A DNA stretch of 64,000 nt. It comes from Straminergon stramineum. Lineage: Eukaryota > Streptophyta > Bryopsida > Hypnales > Calliergonaceae. A model generated the notes under the pieces. That model made no database searches and was not told the DNA's origin. It saw only the letters and a program-made list of their open reading frames with translations. The stretch spans positions 8,249,350 through 8,313,349 of the forward strand of contig OY987271.1 in assembly GCA_963920665.1 (NCBI GenBank), given 5' to 3'. The number at the start of each line of letters is the position of its first letter. Positions within the stretch are counted from its first letter, which is position 1. Shown one piece after another: positions 60,437 through 64,000 of this stretch. Position numbers and translations under genes: made by a program.

Positions 60437-61380
60437 CCCCTAAAGGACCAAATGGCATCTTTTGGAAACATAGCAATTTAGGGCAACTCACTACAAAAGG
60501 AATTTTTATTTTATTTCCTTGAAATTTTTACACAACATGTGCCCGAGGAGTAGCTTTAAGGCCCAAAAATTTTCATAACTTTTGAATACATTGTTAAAAA
60601 GTTATTGTATGATATGTAGTTTCATTGCTCAGTGGGTAGCCCAAGCAACAAAAAAAACTTCTTTAAAAATCATTTCTTTTAAAAATTAAAATTTGAAATT
60701 GTTTTTCTAGATTTATATATATGTGTAAAGATTTGAATCATTCCATTTTGATTTATGAGATGGAAGTTATTAAGAGTTTAAGTTGTGGGTAGTTTGTGGG
60801 TAGTAATGGAATCTCCACTCTATAATAAACTTTGAAGACCTTTATTTAACTCAATTTTCAATCTTTTTGGAAGAAAATAAAAACTCTAAGTGTAGATTGT
60901 TTATTATAACATTACCACCATTGGAATTGGCATTTTTGAATTCCATAAATAAATTGTTAACAATTTAGTATTTTGAATCATTCTCTACTTCTTTCTACTT
61001 ACTAATTTTTTCCTATATAATTTACAATTCCAAATGATCTAAAATTTTTCAAGCATATAGCCAACTTGGCTGGAATTATGAATCCAAAGAGTTACAACCA
61101 TTTTGGACATTTTTTCATAATGATCTAACTTAATGAAGTGCAACTGCCCAGATTTTTGTAGGGCCCCAAAAAGGCTTTTTGTCAATTCAAACACTAATAT
61201 CTTGTAATCTACATGGTGAAAATTTCTGAAATTTTTTCCACATCTTTTCAAACTAGCATACTACAAGATACTACACTTAAATATGTCCAAAAATGCATTT
61301 TTTCTATATTTTGGTACTTGTACTGGAAATGGCAATTTTGGAACTTTTTTAGTGAAAGCCCAGTCAAATATATTCAAGGG
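60437..61380. mobile_element. TTAA-flanked MITE, 944 bp
   Basis: TTAA lies at 60433-60436 and 61381-61384; the left end is CCCCTAAAGGACCAAATGGC and the right end ATTCAAGGG. It is closely related to 36563-37459 across the whole length (TTCATAACTTTTGA, GATTTATATA, CATTCCATTTTGATT, TTTCTACTTACTA blocks). No coding capacity. Confidence 0.7.
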
Positions 61381-61384
61381 TTAA

Positions 61385-63240
61385 ATCTACTTTCTTTGTT
61401 ATCTTCTAGTAGGAAGATAATTATTTTGTCTCCAACTAACTCCTCTTTGCTTGTTTAGTTGGAGAGAGTGAGGGTTTTCTACATGTATACCTTCTTCATG
61501 AATATTTTAGAAGAAATATCATTGTCATTACAAATAGATCGATTACAAAAGCTCAAGAGAGGGGACAAATGAACATTGTGGAGCCTAAGAGCAACTACAT
61601 TAGGGCCCTCAAAAGGTCTAAAACACACCAAGTTGGATGACAAGCGCTCCCACCCCTCAAAATATTCTCATGGCACTCATTCCTAGTGTGTCAAGCAATG
61701 GCCCTTGAAATCACTATTCATCCTAAGTTTAGTGAGATTTATCCTATATTCCACTTGGTGACTAATCAATTGACTATTTGCATTTGATGAGCAAGAATAG
61801 GGTACAAGAATTTTTTAGGGCTCTTCAAAAATAGGTGTAAACTTCAAAGCGTCAAAATTGGTAAGTGCCAATGCTCCAAGCTTAAAACATCCTCATTGTT
61901 TAATTATATGAAGTCTTGGACCATTGCAAGGCTTGCCCGACCATGATTTCATCCTCCAACATTTACATTCTAGCTTTGAAACTCCCCTCAAGCCCCTCAA
62001 AAATCAAGCTCTAAATGTCATCTTGTTATACCTCTACTTAGTTTGACTGACTACTTAAATTCTATAAAGCATTCTCTTTTCATAAGTCTATTTCTTGTCC
62101 AAGAATCCTAATATGTGGTGATCAATAACTCTTGAACTAAAGACAATGAGCAATAACTCCTTTGAATTGAACAACAATCTAATTTCTAGCATTTGTTAGG
62201 ATTAAATTTGGTTCTTGTTGGGCCATGAATAGGGGACCAATCCATGTCAACTCATCACACATACTAAAACAAGAAGCCCATCCAAGTTGCTTTGGCATGC
62301 CATTTTGGTTGTATAACAGTAGAAATGCTTGTATATATGTACTCAATGAAAGTAGTATTGTACACCCTTGGACCTGCTAAGGTAATTCAGCCTTTGACAA
62401 ACAAATCATCTATGACATGCACCTATGGAATGACCCATTAGAGTCTCGCATCAATCCATGACAAAATTTTTCTAATAAATAGAATGAGGACTACATTAGG
62501 TTGGTTAGTGACCAAAATCAATGCCTTCAGTGAAAGTGATGGAGTTATTGGTGACTCCCTATAGGAATTCCTACCTTTTCAATGTAGATTCATCACAAGA
62601 AGTGATTTTTTTATTTTATCATGTTGTGGCCATGTTAGAAAATACTATAACTACTTTAGGTGGTAAGATGACCATCATAGATATACTTTTTGTTGGTTTG
62701 GGGGTATTCTAGAGACTCTTTTGAGTCAATTGGGCAACACACTTCAAAAATTCATAATGAATTCATACTTTATGAAAAAAAATTTAATTAAATTGAATCA
62801 ATTGCTCTCTTGATTTCTTACATTTGTCTTTGTATGGAAAAAAAATCAGAATTCATTTGCGAGTGGAAACAACCCAAACCACTCTTTCTACATGTCATAG
62901 ACTAGTTTATCTTATCTTCATTCGTTTTCGGTATAGTAAACTTGTCAATCACCACACATACAAAATTCAAATCCTTCTCCACATAAATATAGAGATTTGC
63001 ATGTTTTGAAATTTGGCATGATCATTAAATGTCATGTTAAAATTCACCTTCAAAAAACAGAATGCAAAAAAAATTTATTCTACAAATTTTATTGCAATCT
63101 AAAGGCGATGAAGCTAAAATCTAGTTAAAAATTCTTTGCAACCCTTTCCTGCACAGAGTACGGTCATTGGGTGGTGATACAAAATTTTGTTCCTATGGAA
63201 ATTGAATTGGTAGTTGCATCATGTAGTGTCGAGTAGAGAG
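61385..63240. other. Intergenic stretch, no gene
   Basis: Open frames are at most 63 codons and without motifs. The composition is slightly less AT-rich than around it and may hold old transposon sequence, but I cannot identify any. Confidence 0.35.
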
Positions 63241-63269
63241 GCCTTGCTTTGGAAAAATGCAGGGCTTCT

Positions 63270-64000
63270 AGCTGCAACTAGATGTGACTCAAAAAATGGA
63301 AGATCCCATAGTCATATAAACTCATAAACATAGTGGTAAACCGTCGGATGATGCCATATGAATCAATAAAATATTACATCTCCATATATCCCTCAAAAGA
63401 TGTCATGAAGTCTCAATATACATCATATGTTTGTAAAAGATAGTGGAAAAAGCTCATACCCTCTATAAACTCTCCTTCAAGAAGTATCTGATAGAAAACT
63501 GAGTGTCACGACCGTTATACAATTTCAAAATAAGAGTATGATATGTACCTAAAAAGCTAACAAAAAGTTCTACAACCTCTCCAAAATTCACTCAAAACTA
63601 AGGTACTGTCTAACTTTTATGGTTAGTCAAAGTTTACCCTTTCCAACTCAAAGGTAGCTCACCTATACTTCACTCTTAAGCTCACAACTTTCACATACTA
63701 ACTTCAAACTAAGAAAATAATAGCATTTTGAAAAGCTAACATGAATATCTACAGACTCTTTAAGTTTCACTCAAAACTAAGGTATTGTTCAACTTTCCTA
63801 GTTTACCAAAGTTCACTCTCTTGAAAACCCAAGGCAACTCCTCACCTCTTCACTTCTTAGCTCATAACTTTCACATACTAACTTCAAACTTAGTGAGTGA
63901 TAGCTTTTCGGAATCACAAAAACAAGATACACAAACTCTCAAATTTTTATTGCTAAAAAAGTTCATATACAATGTGCAATGGCTCTCCAAAGTCATGGTT
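63270..64000. repeat. ~180-bp tandem repeat array, second locus, runs off the window
   Basis: It begins with the leader TAGCTGCAACTAG shared with 38921. Two or more units follow with 180-bp spacing (AAGGTAGCTC at 63651 and AAGGCAACTC at 63831; TTCACATACTAACTTCAAACT near 63690 and 63870). The units match the 39-41 kb array. It continues past the window end. Confidence 0.7.

Overview
The window reads as nuclear DNA of a land plant. It has GT-AG introns, AT-rich and repeat-packed intergenic space, and plant-type gene families. A seed-free lineage (lycophyte, fern or bryophyte) is the most likely source. That placement is an inference from the lipase-GTPase genes and from the style of the transposon open reading frames, and nothing here fixes a species.

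Four host genes can be modelled. (1) The last two exons of a class I glutaredoxin lie at the left edge (38-524, +). (2) and (3) Two divergently transcribed nine-exon genes, A (19957 down to 14011, -) and B (23212-30067, +), encode large proteins of about 957 and 908 aa. Each joins an N-terminal class-3 (EDS1/PAD4-like) lipase domain, a middle region with a hydrophobic hairpin, and a C-terminal P-loop GTPase domain. All eight intron phases agree between the copies. A keeps a Ser-Asp-His lipase triad, while B has lost the Ser and apparently the His, so the pair looks like one catalytic and one pseudo-enzymatic paralogue. This is the most interesting content of the window. (4) A four-exon CDC20-type APC/C activator lies at 52805-55039 (+).

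Most other sequence is transposon-derived. 2.7-9.9 kb: a 2.0-kb PIF/Harbinger-like element, then a structurally complete 5.1-kb PIF/Harbinger element (19-bp inverted repeats, TAA target duplication, transposase and Myb-like ORFs facing each other, both killed by in-frame stops). 1-61 kb: about ten members of a family of small elements flanked by TTAA with CCCCTAAA-type inverted ends, suggestive of non-autonomous piggyBac-like elements. 38-51 kb: CACTA-type hairpin MITEs with 3-bp target duplications, a ~180-bp tandem repeat (again at 63.3-64 kb), a Ty3/gypsy integrase remnant, and a transposon-type ORF cut by two later MITEs. 51.4-52.2 kb: a Tourist-like MITE just upstream of CDC20. A Stowaway-like MITE lies at 34.8-35.4 kb and a hAT remnant between genes A and B.

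The insertions nest in a readable order: CACTA inside satellite, CACTA and TTAA elements inside a transposon ORF, and a fold-back inside a TTAA element. Long stretches at 9.9-12.7, 30.1-33.3, 42.7-47.1, 55-58.9 and 61.4-63.2 kb hold no gene I can support.
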